NCBI RefSeq assembly: GCF_036088315.1
Contig: NZ_CP107996.1
Span: forward strand, 2,376,501-2,440,500
DNA from: Streptomyces sp. NBC_00344
Lineage (GTDB): Bacteria; Actinomycetota; Actinomycetes; Streptomycetales; Streptomycetaceae
DNA length: 64,000 nt
Direction: 5' to 3'
Shown here: positions 63,989-64,000 of the stretch, one piece after another
Layout: each line of letters begins with the position of its first letter
How positions within the stretch are numbered: the first letter of the stretch is position 1
The notes under the pieces: generated by a model
Seen by the model: the letters and a program-made list of their open reading frames with translations, nothing else
Databases searched by the model: none
Told to the model about the DNA's origin: nothing
Position numbers and translations under genes: made by a program

Positions 63989-64000
63989 GTTCCCGGTCCC

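Overview
The window is high-GC DNA with strong GC3 bias, Shine-Dalgarno-led ATG/GTG/TTG starts, rare TTA codons, a WhiB-like protein, a SpoIIE-type phosphatase and a Tad-pilus locus. This points to a Streptomyces chromosome. Gene order from about 15 to 48 kb (ychF, ppgK, ispH, xseAB, glpX, a wbl gene, two fumarases, oxyR-ahpCD) looks like conserved core; I recognise it from memory of Streptomyces genomes and did not search for it.

Left arm (1-13.8 kb): an accessory biosynthetic cluster that runs off the left edge. It encodes a dedicated DAHP synthase, an isochorismate synthase, a LuxE/PaaK-like acyl-adenylating enzyme, a possible reductase start at the edge, a cyclase-family metal hydrolase, an FAD ferredoxin-reductase-like protein, a HisC-like aminotransferase, an ATP-grasp-like ligase, a zinc alcohol dehydrogenase, two MFS exporters and an ArsR-type regulator. 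There is no NRPS, PKS or isochorismatase in view. The simplest reading is a small pathway that diverts chorismate to isochorismate and builds, reduces and ligates an unusual aromatic or cyclohexadienyl amino acid. The two precursor-supply genes each carry a TTA codon, so bldA control is likely.

Boundary (13.8-15.1 kb): a vapBC toxin-antitoxin pair lies between two copies of a 23-bp direct repeat. One copy is the 3' end of ychF and the other is 1,040 bp away. This looks like an integration scar at the edge of the accessory region.

Core (15.1-36 kb): ychF, a DUF6542 protein, ppgK, ispH, an APC permease, xseA-xseB, a nitroreductase, a DUF4245 protein, glpX, a WhiB-like regulator, a DUF1707 protein, class I and class II fumarases, a DUF402 protein, a SpoIIE-type phosphatase with a TTA codon, a catalase and a class A PBP with a glycine-rich repeat tail.

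36-42.4 kb: a duplicated MacB/FtsX-type ABC exporter locus with a PadR regulator. The first ATPase copy has lost all its catalytic motifs, and a 127-bp near-identical block marks both ATPase-permease junctions.

42.4-51.9 kb: oxyR divergent from ahpC-ahpD, an AI-2E transporter, a transglycosylase with a structured leader, a PIN-PhoH ATPase, a cis-prenyltransferase and an aldo/keto reductase.

52-64 kb: a prepilin peptidase, an AlkZ-like protein, a methyltransferase, a STAS protein, a second aldo/keto reductase, a P450 with a premature stop, a Tat-exported serine hydrolase, a frameshifted two-repeat lipoprotein, and a leftward Tad-pilus operon (TadC-like protein, Flp pilin, TadE/G-like protein, lipoprotein, OmpA-domain protein) that continues off the right edge.
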